In this document: piece after piece, positions 25,315-33,808 of the stretch | How positions within the stretch are numbered: the first letter of the stretch is position 1 | How the letters are laid out: the number at the start of each line of letters is the position of its first letter | Assembly (NCBI GenBank): GCA_018268755.1 | Contig: JAFDVW010000011.1 | Location: 24,343 to 88,342 of the forward strand | DNA: 64,000 bases | Source: Acidobacteriota bacterium | GTDB taxonomy: Bacteria > Acidobacteriota > Terriglobia > Terriglobales > Acidobacteriaceae | Direction of reading: 5' to 3' | Notes under the pieces: generated by a model | Seen by the model: only the letters and a program-made list of their open reading frames with translations | Databases searched by the model: none | What the model was told of the DNA's origin: nothing | Program-made: the position numbers and the translations under genes

Positions 25315-28300
25315 TTAAAACTTCAGCTTCAGCGCCAGCTGCCCGATACGGCCAGGGCTGGCGGAAAGAATCTGTCCAAAGTTTGGCGAGGAGATGTCTC
25401 CCACCGGGTTTTGGAAATTCGCGTGGTTGAACACATTAAAGAACTCGGCGCGAAACTGCAACTGCACCCGTTCTTTGAGTTGTGTGTCTTTGGAAAGCGA
25501 GATGTCCGTGTTGTCGGTGCCGGGGCCGTGGAAGAAGCGCCGGTTGGAATTGCCCGGAACCCCGATCTCCTCCGGCGAGAAGGGCGCGGTGGAGAAGTAG
25601 AGGTTGCCCGGCTTGCGCGGATCATAGTAGCTGATCTTGGAGCCGTCGTAGTTGGGCACGTCCACCCCATTGGCCCCGGAGCCATAGCAGCCACACAGGG
25701 AGTTGTCGCCGCTGGCGGAGAGCGTGATGGGGAACCCGGTGTGCAATCGCGTGATGCCGCTGACCGCCCAGCCGTCCACTACCTTGTGCAGGACGCCCCG
25801 GGGCGCCAGGCGTCCGAAGGGCAGCTGGTACACGTAGCTGACCACGAAATTGTGGGTCATGTCATAGGCGGAGAGCGATTTGCTCAAGGCCGGATTGTAG
25901 GGGTTGGTGCCGTCGTTAAAGCTCGAGGAGTTGTCCATCGACTTGGCCCAGGTGTAAGCCGCGAGAAAGCTGAAGCTGCCAATGCGCTTTTCCAGCGTGG
26001 CTTGCAGGCTGCTGTAGCTGGAATTGGCGCGGGTAGTGGCGTAAGGCAGGGTGGAACCGAAGTCCAGCAGTCCGTCCGCCAGGTGGCGTCCCGAGGTCAC
26101 CGAATACGGCCGCGTGCCGTAGAACACCTGATCGTTGATCTCATAGATCGAGTCTTCGCCCCCCGGCCCGCAGCCGCCGTCGGGATTGCCGGCGTCGGCA
26201 AACAGGGCGCGGATCTCCAGGCAGCGCGAGGCGATGCCCGGGTTGGCTTCAATCTGCGTGATCAGGTGGTGTCCCTGCGATCCCACGTAAGCCAGGGTCA
26301 GCAGCGTGGTGCTGTTGAGCTGGCGCTGAATGTTCAGGTTGTAGTGGGTGGTGCGCGGCAGAACGTTGTGTGAGTCGACGATGGTGGAGCCGGAAATCGG
26401 CATCCAGGTGGAGAAGTCAATGTCGGAGCCGCCCACCACGGAAGGGATGGGGAAACGCTGTCCCGGATCGTTGCTGCTGGTGCGCGACTTGAAAGGCTCT
26501 TCCAGGTAGACCAGCGCCGGGCTGGTATAGAAGAGGCCGAAGGGCGCGTCGCCGGTTTCGTAGAGCAGCGGCGATTCGTGCAGGCTGGTGTAATAAAGAC
26601 CGAAGCCGGCCCGGATGCTGGTTTTGCCGGGACCGCCCAACACTTTGCCCAGCACGCCATCGCTGAAGCTCGGGGAATACGCGATGCCCAGGCGCGGAGC
26701 AATATTCTTGTAGCCGGTTTTGGCGATAGTGGAGGGAAGACCTCCGTCGCCGGGGAAAATCCAGCCCTCGGGAGAATTGGGGAACACGGTGGATTGCACG
26801 CCGGGTACGAATGCCTGAATGCGGTTCTTGGTGTCGTAGAAGGGCTGGCTGATGTCCCAGCGAACACCGTAGTTGATGGTCAGGTTGGTGAGGACCTTCC
26901 AGCTGTCCTGCGCGAACATGCCGGCGTATTTGGCGCGCGCATCCTGGGCAAAGCCCCGGCTGGCCTGACCGTAGGAGTCGGGCGTGCCGATCAGGAAATC
27001 GGCAAAGTCATTGCCGGTCTCATTGCCGGAGAAGCCAAACACGCCGTTTTGTTCGATGTCCTGCCGCACGTTGAATTGAATGTAGCGTCCATCAAATCCG
27101 AACTTGGCGGTATGACGTCCCCAGATCTTGGAAAAATTGTCCGAGATGTGAAAGATGTTGTTGGGTTCTTGTGTATACGACGAAGGCAGTCCGAAGGATA
27201 GGCCCATGAGGTTCAGGCTGATGTTGGGCATGCCTTCGGTGGAGGGATTGCCGGGCACGATGCCCAGCCCGCCCTTCTGAAAGCCCCAGGTGGTAATGTC
27301 GCCGAAAGGCCCGTTGGGAAAGCCATTGGCCAGGTAGGAGCGGGTAAAGCCGATGCGCGCCTCGTTGACCGCCGACCCGCCAAAATTGTGCGTGTTGCTG
27401 ATGGTGGCGTTGTAGCTGGAGTTGAGGTTTTTCGCCGCGAACCCAGGTACGTTGCCCCCGGCATAGGGATTGTTTATATTCCCGCTGTCGTAGTGGTAAT
27501 AGACCATCCAATTCCCGGTGTGCTGGGTGTTCAGGTCGACGCGAAATTCGTAGGTATTGTCCAGCGACCGGCTGTTGGATGCGGTATTGGAGTAATACGG
27601 CGCTCCCTGCGACACGAAGGTGGGTTTGGGGATGAATCCGATGGAACCGGCGGCGGCAGGCGACCAGGCTGCGGTGGGAATGACCTGCCCGGGAAATACA
27701 CACATGCCGGCTTGGGCATCGCTCAGCGTATTACAGCCCGCGACCCAGTAGGGTTCGCCGGGGGCCACGGCATATCCCAGGCGCTGCGAGAGCACCTGGT
27801 CCATGGTGCCGGCGGAGGATGCCGTGGTGCGCACCACGCCGGTGAGCGGATGATAACCAGTAACACCGACATCGGAGAAATCGCCGGTCAACTCTTGCGT
27901 GGAGGGAACGCTGATGCGCCCGGTGGAGATGCCCGCAATTTGCCGAGTCCCCTGATAGTCCCCGAAGACGAAGAGGCGGTTCTTGATGACCGCTCCGCCG
28001 ATGGTCCCGCCAAACTGGTTGCGCTCCAGCTTCGGTACTTTGGAGTTGGGGATCTCCTGCTGGGTTTCGGGGTTGATCTGATTGGTGTCGAAATATCCGG
28101 CAGAATCCAGCACATCATTGCGCAGGAATTCAAACAGCGTCCCGTGCAGCTGGTTGGTGCCCGATTTCGTCACCACGTTGACCACCGCACCAGAAAAGCG
28201 CCCATATTCTGCGTCAAAGGTGCTGGTCAACAAACGGAATTCTTCGATCGAATCCAGCACCGGAACCACGGAAGCGCCGTTGTCATAGCTGCGTTCCACG

Positions 28301-28896
28301 GTGATGCCATTGATCTGGAAGGCATTGGCATTTTCGCGCTGGCCGTTGACCGAGATGTTGCCGCCCGATTCCTGATCGCCGACTTTCGAGCTGACCGGGA
28401 CCACGCCGGCCTGCAGGCCGAGCAGGTCCAGGTAGCTGCGGCCGTTGAGCGGTACGTTGGTGATCTTGGAAGACTCAATCACGTCGCCCACTTGTGTGCT
28501 GGCTGACTCCACCTGCACCGCGTCGCTGGAAACGTCAATGCTTTGTGCCACCGAGCCCACGCTGAGCGCGAAGTCGGCGCGATATTTCTGGTTCACCAGC
28601 AGCTTGACGCCGGTGCGGGAGATCTTTTCGAACCCCGACGATTCCACCGCGATCACATAATCTTCCCCGATGGGCACGGAGAGAAACTCATAGCCGCCAC
28701 TGGCGTCCGTGGTGGTGGAGCGGGCCAGGCCGGTATTGGCGCTGCTCAGGGAGACTTTGGCGCCAATGACGGCGGCCCCGCTGGGATCATGCACTACGCC
28801 AAAGACTGAGGCGCCGACATCCGCATGGGCCAAGACAGCTCCGGCCAGGAAAAATATCAATAACGTTAAAAACTTAACGGCGGATGGACGTTTCAT
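25315..28896 (-). CDS. TonB-dependent receptor with N-terminal carboxypeptidase-regulatory domain (Oar-like)
   Basis: The protein has 1193 residues from the ATG at 28896 behind GGGGAG. A signal peptide (about 1-26) precedes a carboxypeptidase-regulatory-like beta-sandwich (VFGVVHDPSGAAVIGAKVSL) and a plug domain (LNGRSYLDLLGLQAGVVP, INGITVERSYDNGA). A long barrel follows, ending in QLALKLKF with the terminal Phe. This architecture is expanded in Acidobacteriota and imports oligosaccharides or other large substrates with TonB energy. It has a strong promoter (TTGACA-17-TAGATT). The TPR gene follows, and a PIG-L deacetylase gene is divergent, suggesting an acetylated amino-sugar substrate; this is inference. 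Confidence 0.92.
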   Translation of the reverse strand: MKRPSAVKFLTLLIFFLAGAVLAHADVGASVFGVVHDPSGAAVIGAKVSLSSANTGLARSTTTDASGGYEFLSVPIGEDYVIAVESSGFEKISRTGVKLLVNQKYRADFALSVGSVAQSIDVSSDAVQVESASTQVGDVIESSKITNVPLNGRSYLDLLGLQAGVVPVSSKVGDQESGGNISVNGQRENANAFQINGITVERSYDNGASVVPVLDSIEEFRLLTSTFDAEYGRFSGAVVNVVTKSGTNQLHGTLFEFLRNDVLDSAGYFDTNQINPETQQEIPNSKVPKLERNQFGGTIGGAVIKNRLFVFGDYQGTRQIAGISTGRISVPSTQELTGDFSDVGVTGYHPLTGVVRTTASSAGTMDQVLSQRLGYAVAPGEPYWVAGCNTLSDAQAGMCVFPGQVIPTAAWSPAAAGSIGFIPKPTFVSQGAPYYSNTASNSRSLDNTYEFRVDLNTQHTGNWMVYYHYDSGNINNPYAGGNVPGFAAKNLNSSYNATISNTHNFGGSAVNEARIGFTRSYLANGFPNGPFGDITTWGFQKGGLGIVPGNPSTEGMPNISLNLMGLSFGLPSSYTQEPNNIFHISDNFSKIWGRHTAKFGFDGRYIQFNVRQDIEQNGVFGFSGNETGNDFADFLIGTPDSYGQASRGFAQDARAKYAGMFAQDSWKVLTNLTINYGVRWDISQPFYDTKNRIQAFVPGVQSTVFPNSPEGWIFPGDGGLPSTIAKTGYKNIAPRLGIAYSPSFSDGVLGKVLGGPGKTSIRAGFGLYYTSLHESPLLYETGDAPFGLFYTSPALVYLEEPFKSRTSSNDPGQRFPIPSVVGGSDIDFSTWMPISGSTIVDSHNVLPRTTHYNLNIQRQLNSTTLLTLAYVGSQGHHLITQIEANPGIASRCLEIRALFADAGNPDGGCGPGGEDSIYEINDQVFYGTRPYSVTSGRHLADGLLDFGSTLPYATTRANSSYSSLQATLEKRIGSFSFLAAYTWAKSMDNSSSFNDGTNPYNPALSKSLSAYDMTHNFVVSYVYQLPFGRLAPRGVLHKVVDGWAVSGITRLHTGFPITLSASGDNSLCGCYGSGANGVDVPNYDGSKISYYDPRKPGNLYFSTAPFSPEEIGVPGNSNRRFFHGPGTDNTDISLSKDTQLKERVQLQFRAEFFNVFNHANFQNPVGDISSPNFGQILSASPGRIGQLALKLKF

Positions 28897-28933
28897 AGCC
28901 GATCTCCCCACGAAAGTGATAGAAATTGCCGAA

Positions 28934-28962
28934 AATCTAACAAAGGCCCACTCCACTGTCAA
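28934..28962 (-). promoter_or_regulatory. Sigma-70-type promoter of the TonB receptor operon
   Basis: On the minus strand TTGACA (28957-28962) and TAGATT (28934-28939) are spaced by 17 bp, 37 bp before the start codon. A GTTATTAATA stretch lies directly upstream of the -35, resembling the sequence before the HGSNAT promoter at 33744-33772. Confidence 0.7.
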
Positions 28963-29074
28963 TATTAATAACCATTTTGTTTTTATATAGGCTTAATTGC
29001 TTTATAGTATGGCGGCGTGGGGGGCGCCCCGGCGGCCCGCCGGCTTCGCCGGCAGTTCCCCTTCGCGGAGGCCT

Positions 29075-30496
29075 ATGATTTCCTGGAAGTCGCGTATCGC
29101 ACTCTTTATTCTCTTCACCTTGGCCCTGGCCGGACGGCCTGGAGCCTCCGCTGCGGAACCTTCCGCAGACGAGCGCTACAAGGCCGACATTCTGCTGGTG
29201 ATTGGTCATCCTGACGACGAAACCTTCATTGCCGGCTATCTGGCCCGCGCCGCTTTCGACCAGCACAAGCGCATCGCAGTGATCATCTGCACCATGAGCG
29301 AAGCCGGCGGGAACGTGCATGGCCCGGAATCCGGTCTGGCCCTGGGTTATGTCCAGGTCGTGGAAGGCAAACGGGCTTTTTCTTCTTTGGGGATCGAAAA
29401 TGTCTGGTTCGTCAGCGGTCGCGACACCCCGGGGCAGAACGTCCTGTGGTCCCTGGGAAACTGGGGCCACGGTCGCGTGCTGGGAGAGGTCACCCGTCTG
29501 GTGCGGCTCACCCGCCCGGAAGTGATTCTCACCTCGCTGCCTTTACCCGTAGTCGGAGAGAACCACGGTGACCATCAGGCGGCCGGGGTGATTGCCACGG
29601 AGGCCTTCGATTCCGCCGCCGATCCCACGGTGTTTCCCGAGCAGGTGGCGGCGGCCCATGACCTTCGTGGAGTGGGAAACCTCACCGAGGGCTTGCGCCC
29701 CTGGCAGGCCAAGAAGCTCTATTTCTTCTCCGACGCCTTTGACTATCACTCGCAATATTGGGACGACCCCAAGGACGCTTCGCCCTTCCGCCCCAATTTC
29801 CTGGTGGGAGCCGGTCCGGAATACTCCACGACGGAGGTTTCTCCCGCCAAAGGCGTGTCCTACGCGCGTCTCACTGCCGTCGAATCGAGCTTTTATTTAT
29901 CGCAGAGCGGAATTGGCGATCGCGCCACCGCCGCGTTGGCTAAAAATGATTTTCACGAATACACCCATCCCGTGCGGCTGATTTTCGGCAAGTCGCTGGT
30001 GGGCTCTGCCTCGCCGACGGCAGAGGTCTTTGAAGGCATTACTGGCGCCGAGGTGGCTTACACTCCGGCGGCGGGATTTCGCCCCTCCTCGGCGCCGAAT
30101 CTGCGTTTGCAACTGGGCGGGCCATGGGAGTTCTACGCCCAATTCTGGTCCGCGCACGAGCTCTCGAGTGTGGCCCATCTGCTTCCCGTGCCGGAGTTGG
30201 CCCTGGGCAACGGCGCGGCCTTGGCCTTGCCCCTGACCATCGAAAATACCTCGGGGAGCGATGCAGATGTGGTGGTGAAGGCGGAGCTGCCGGCAGGCTG
30301 GAGCGAACCGGATACCCCAGGCCCGCAGCGTATAAGATCCGGTGGCACCATTCGCCTGCAAACCCTACTCATCGCGCCGATGCTTTCCCAACCGCAGTGG
30401 CAGGAACTGCGTTGGCGGGCATATAGCAATGGCAAGCCGGTGGGCGAAATTCTGCTGCGCGTGCTGGCGGGCAAAGATGGAGGCCTGCCGCAATAG
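29075..30496 (+). CDS. Secreted PIG-L/LmbE-family N-deacetylase
   Basis: The protein has 473 residues from the ATG at 29075 behind GCGGAGGCC. A signal peptide (about 1-27) precedes a PIG-L/LmbE fold with zinc motif GHPDDE and the second site ENHGDHQAAG. A C-terminal beta-rich region of about 120 residues (LPVPELALGNGAALALPLTI onward) may be an Ig-like or sugar-binding module. The family removes acetyl groups from N-acetylglucosamine and related sugars. It converges on the GH20/HGSNAT-like operon with a 6-bp gap and is divergent from a TonB receptor. A periplasmic role in deacetylating imported amino sugars is likely but not shown. Confidence 0.87.
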   Translation: MISWKSRIALFILFTLALAGRPGASAAEPSADERYKADILLVIGHPDDETFIAGYLARAAFDQHKRIAVIICTMSEAGGNVHGPESGLALGYVQVVEGKRAFSSLGIENVWFVSGRDTPGQNVLWSLGNWGHGRVLGEVTRLVRLTRPEVILTSLPLPVVGENHGDHQAAGVIATEAFDSAADPTVFPEQVAAAHDLRGVGNLTEGLRPWQAKKLYFFSDAFDYHSQYWDDPKDASPFRPNFLVGAGPEYSTTEVSPAKGVSYARLTAVESSFYLSQSGIGDRATAALAKNDFHEYTHPVRLIFGKSLVGSASPTAEVFEGITGAEVAYTPAAGFRPSSAPNLRLQLGGPWEFYAQFWSAHELSSVAHLLPVPELALGNGAALALPLTIENTSGSDADVVVKAELPAGWSEPDTPGPQRIRSGGTIRLQTLLIAPMLSQPQWQELRWRAYSNGKPVGEILLRVLAGKDGGLPQ

Positions 30497-30502
30497 ATCG
30501 GG

Positions 30503-32554
30503 CTACGGTCCCTGGGCCAGCACGTCAAGCGCGGGCAAGGGCTGGCCCGTCTTATAGGTTTGGCGCAGAAGAAAGAAGCGGCGCTGAAAGCGCCACCAGA
30601 ACTGCGCTTCCATGGTCCAGTTTTGCAGTGCGGGTTCCAGGCGGAAGGAGGTGTACTCCGCCAGCCAGTTTTCCCGGTACTCCGGACGAAGTTCGGTCAG
30701 AGTGTCCAGCAGATCGCCGACGCGGCCGTGAAAGTTGGACATAGTGGTTTCCATCAGGTCCCACAGCTCGTCATCGTTGCCGTTCTTCTGTTTGATCTGC
30801 TGCCAAAGTTCGGAAATCTCCACTGCATACAGCCCGCGCATGCCGGCGTAATCGAGCATGCGGCTGACAAACAGCAGGCTGTTTAAGGTGAGCGGATCTT
30901 CTCCGGCCTGGATTGCCGCCAGGACCTTCTCTTGCGCGTCTTCTGCCAGTAGGCGTGCCTGGCGCAGGTCCTCTCGATGGGCGGTCAGGTTGGCCAGCTC
31001 TTCCGGCGCAAAGGGATTCAGCCAGACGGCGGTGAAAGTCGTCTTGCCCCAAACTTTTTGTAGCGCCAGTTCGGAGGCCGAAAGGTCGGCGAGCGCCTGT
31101 CCCAGCCCGGCGGCATTTTGCGGCCGATAGTAGATGGTCGCGTACTCCGCAAAGAAGTTTTTGCTGTCCACCGGCTGTTCCTGCCAGGCGGCGACGGCGC
31201 CATACGCCATGCCCGGCCAGGCCGGACGCCGCAATCCTTGCTGGCTGTCCGACCACACGGCGTTGATTAATCCCAGCGTGTTCGCCTTCCGTCCGGCCGC
31301 CAGAAAGGTGTCAATGTTGCGAAAGGTCTTCTCAAAATCGGGAGAGATTTCATCCCACATGTGGACGCCCGGGGTCACCATCGTGGGCAGATCCTGCGCC
31401 ACCAGCGGATCGAGCCACTTCTTATATTCCGGATCGGGGTCGGCTTCGTACCACCAGGGCGCCACAATGATATTTTTGGGCATTTGCGCGGCAATGTCGG
31501 GAAACTTCACCATGATGTCGCCCCAGGCCAGCACTTGTTTGCCCTGCGCCTGAAAGCGCTCCGCTACAAAGCGGATCTGCTCCAGAAACAGCTTGGCGGG
31601 CGACGCCTTCTGCACCCGCGCCGCCCGCGCAATCTCCCAGGTTTCGTCGAATCCAATATGCGCAAACTTACTGGGAAACAGCGCCAGGTACTGATCAATC
31701 CAGTCGCTTAGAACTTGCCGGATGGCCGGGTTGGCCGGGTCAAATTCACCGCCGTGGGGAAAATCCGCGAGCTGCGAATATTTTTCGATGCGAAACAAAT
31801 CGTGCTGATGGCCGTAAAGTTCCAGACAGGGCACAACGTCAATGTGCCGTTCCCGCCCATATGCAATGATGCGGCGAATCGCGTCTTTGGTGAGGCGCGC
31901 CGACGGGTTCAACAGTGGATAGCCATCCAGCTCAATGCTGTTTTCGTTGTAAAAGTAATATTGATTGGCCTTCCATAGAGCCAGCGTGTCCAGCTGACGC
32001 TTCACTTCGTCTTCCGTGGCCAGCTGGCCTTCGCTCATGTCGACCATGGTGCCGCGATACGCCAGGGCCGGCCAATCCTCCACATGGACCAGCGGAAACA
32101 CCGCTTTCCCCTGCTGGAACTCCACCAACTGAACGAGCGTCTGCACCGCATAAAAAATCCCCGCGGAAGAACGCGCCGTCAGTTTGATTCCCGTGGCGCT
32201 GATGTCGATTTGGTAGGCCTCGCGCGAGCCGGGCCCCGGCTTTTCCCCCGGAGCCGGCAGTGCGTCCACGGCGCCGCTGCGCTCGAAGCGGATCGCCGCT
32301 ACTCCTTGCTCTCCAGGCCCCAGCTGTATGCCGGTGCGCGCCAGTATCCTGCGCTGCAACTCACCCGCGGCAAACCGGTCCTCGGCGGTCGCTGTTCCCA
32401 CAACTTTGATCTTCAGCCCGGCGACCGGCAGCGAGCCTTCGCGATATTCCGCCTTCTGCACCTTGGGAAGCAAAGGAGCGTGCGCTCCCCAGGCCGGCAG
32501 CGTGGTAAGCAGAATCAGCAGGCTACACAACCAACGATGTTTCAGTCCGAGCAA
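30503..32554 (-). CDS. GH20 beta-N-acetylhexosaminidase-like glycoside hydrolase
   Basis: The protein has 683 residues. The start is a TTG at 32554 preceded by AGGGGAGGGCGC, directly opening a signal peptide (about 1-24); no ATG would keep it. A GH20b-like domain (about 30-150) precedes a TIM barrel with AHIGFDETWEIAR, holding the Asp303-Glu304 pair that GH20 enzymes use in substrate-assisted catalysis. A helical C-terminal domain (about 480-683) is extra. It would release terminal N-acetylhexosamines in the periplasm or outside. It follows the HGSNAT-like gene by 10 bp and shares its promoter. Confidence 0.85.
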   Translation of the reverse strand: MLGLKHRWLCSLLILLTTLPAWGAHAPLLPKVQKAEYREGSLPVAGLKIKVVGTATAEDRFAAGELQRRILARTGIQLGPGEQGVAAIRFERSGAVDALPAPGEKPGPGSREAYQIDISATGIKLTARSSAGIFYAVQTLVQLVEFQQGKAVFPLVHVEDWPALAYRGTMVDMSEGQLATEDEVKRQLDTLALWKANQYYFYNENSIELDGYPLLNPSARLTKDAIRRIIAYGRERHIDVVPCLELYGHQHDLFRIEKYSQLADFPHGGEFDPANPAIRQVLSDWIDQYLALFPSKFAHIGFDETWEIARAARVQKASPAKLFLEQIRFVAERFQAQGKQVLAWGDIMVKFPDIAAQMPKNIIVAPWWYEADPDPEYKKWLDPLVAQDLPTMVTPGVHMWDEISPDFEKTFRNIDTFLAAGRKANTLGLINAVWSDSQQGLRRPAWPGMAYGAVAAWQEQPVDSKNFFAEYATIYYRPQNAAGLGQALADLSASELALQKVWGKTTFTAVWLNPFAPEELANLTAHREDLRQARLLAEDAQEKVLAAIQAGEDPLTLNSLLFVSRMLDYAGMRGLYAVEISELWQQIKQKNGNDDELWDLMETTMSNFHGRVGDLLDTLTELRPEYRENWLAEYTSFRLEPALQNWTMEAQFWWRFQRRFFLLRQTYKTGQPLPALDVLAQGP

Positions 32555-32564
32555 GCGCCCTCCC

Positions 32565-33716
32565 CTAGACTTTCAAGAAGATTTTTTGACGATAAAGGAA
32601 ATAAAGGAACAACCACTTGGTCAGCAGGATGGCCGCCGCCATGACCAGCTCATGATAGGCTCCGGCGCGGTTCGCCAGACCGCCCGCGAAAACTACTGCC
32701 ACGCAGGCAAAGTTGAAGATGTTCTGGATAACGTAGATCGTGATGGAATTCAGCCCGATCACTTCGAAGGGGAAGGCCCACTTGCGATGGCCCTTCACAT
32801 CGATGATCCAGTAGAACAGCGCGAACAGGAGCATGGCCCAGCCGTTGGAAAACACCGTGTAGGAGCTGGTCCACAGCCGCGTAATGATGGGAAACTTGAG
32901 CCCCCACAGCAAGCCCACGGCGAGGCTGGCCAGGCCGCCGCAGACCAGCACCTGCAACTTCCTGCGCTGCGTCCAGGAGGAGCGCAGCAAATGGCCGCAC
33001 AGCACGCCGAACATCACCGTGGCCACGGAAGGGATGGTGCTCAGGTAGCCTTCGTTGTCGCCATAGAGGAAGCAGCAAAACTTTCCCGGCAGAAACAAGC
33101 GGTCAATGTAGCCTTCCAGATTGCCTTGCGGCGTGTACACGCCGCGGCCGAAGCCGGGCACCGGAATCCACGCCATGATCGCCCAGTAGCCCAGCAGCAG
33201 GGCGGCCGTCCACAGCGCCTGCCCGCGCAGCTTGCAGGTGAGGGTGATGATGGCGGCAAAGAAATAGGAGAGCGCAATGCGCTGCAGGACCCCGGTGTAG
33301 CGGAAGTCGGCAAAGTTCAAAAGCAGAAAACCGTTGAAGATGAGCCCGAGCACGATCAGCACCAGAGTCCGGCGCGCCATGTGAGCGAAGAGTTTGCCCT
33401 TGCTTTCTCCTTCGGCCAGGCGCCGGCTGATGGCGTAGGGCAGGCTCAGGCCCACAATAAAGAGGAACAAGGGTGCAATGAAGTCCCAGAAGGTGAAGCC
33501 GATCCATTCCGTGTGGTCCAGATGGTGCCGCCACACCGACTCGTAGGGCAAATGGATGGCAGAGAACAACAGGAGGAGGAATCCCGGCTCTTCCTGCATG
33601 AGGAAGAACATGTCGAAGCCGCGCAGGGCGTCGATAGAGTGGACGCGCGCCTTGGGAAATCCTGTATTCCCGGTGGACAAAGCCAGAGAAGGAGAGGAGA
33701 CGGCCGGATCGCTCAT
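32565..33716 (-). CDS. Heparan-alpha-glucosaminide N-acetyltransferase-like membrane protein
   Basis: The protein has 383 residues behind GAGGACCC, with about ten membrane helices. The opening HSIDALRGFDMFFLMQEE and TFWDFIAPLFLFIVGLSLPYAI match the acyltransferase family of lysosomal HGSNAT (DUF5009/DUF1624 group), whose N-terminal histidine-containing loop is the transfer site. HGSNAT uses cytosolic acetyl-CoA to acetylate terminal glucosamine on the other side of the membrane. Coupling to the GH20 gene 10 bp downstream suggests re-acetylation of free amino groups so that the hexosaminidase can cut. It has a TTGACA-17-TAGCAT promoter. Confidence 0.82.
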   Translation of the reverse strand: MSDPAVSSPSLALSTGNTGFPKARVHSIDALRGFDMFFLMQEEPGFLLLLFSAIHLPYESVWRHHLDHTEWIGFTFWDFIAPLFLFIVGLSLPYAISRRLAEGESKGKLFAHMARRTLVLIVLGLIFNGFLLLNFADFRYTGVLQRIALSYFFAAIITLTCKLRGQALWTAALLLGYWAIMAWIPVPGFGRGVYTPQGNLEGYIDRLFLPGKFCCFLYGDNEGYLSTIPSVATVMFGVLCGHLLRSSWTQRRKLQVLVCGGLASLAVGLLWGLKFPIITRLWTSSYTVFSNGWAMLLFALFYWIIDVKGHRKWAFPFEVIGLNSITIYVIQNIFNFACVAVVFAGGLANRAGAYHELVMAAAILLTKWLFLYFLYRQKIFLKV

Positions 33717-33743
33717 GAGGGTCCTCGCAGCGGTGGTGCAGGC

Positions 33744-33772
33744 ATGCTAGAGGCCCCTTTCCGGGCTGTCAA
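33744..33772 (-). promoter_or_regulatory. Sigma-70-type promoter of the HGSNAT-GH20 operon
   Basis: On the minus strand TTGACA (33767-33772) and TAGCAT (33744-33749) are 17 bp apart, 27 bp before the start codon. ATAACTGTTATTTTTATG lies directly upstream and includes the palindrome ATAACTGTTAT. It shares GTTATT and TTGACAG with the promoter at 28934-28962. Confidence 0.65.
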
Positions 33773-33808
33773 CATAAAAATAACAGTTATGATACAAATT
33801 GCGGCGCG

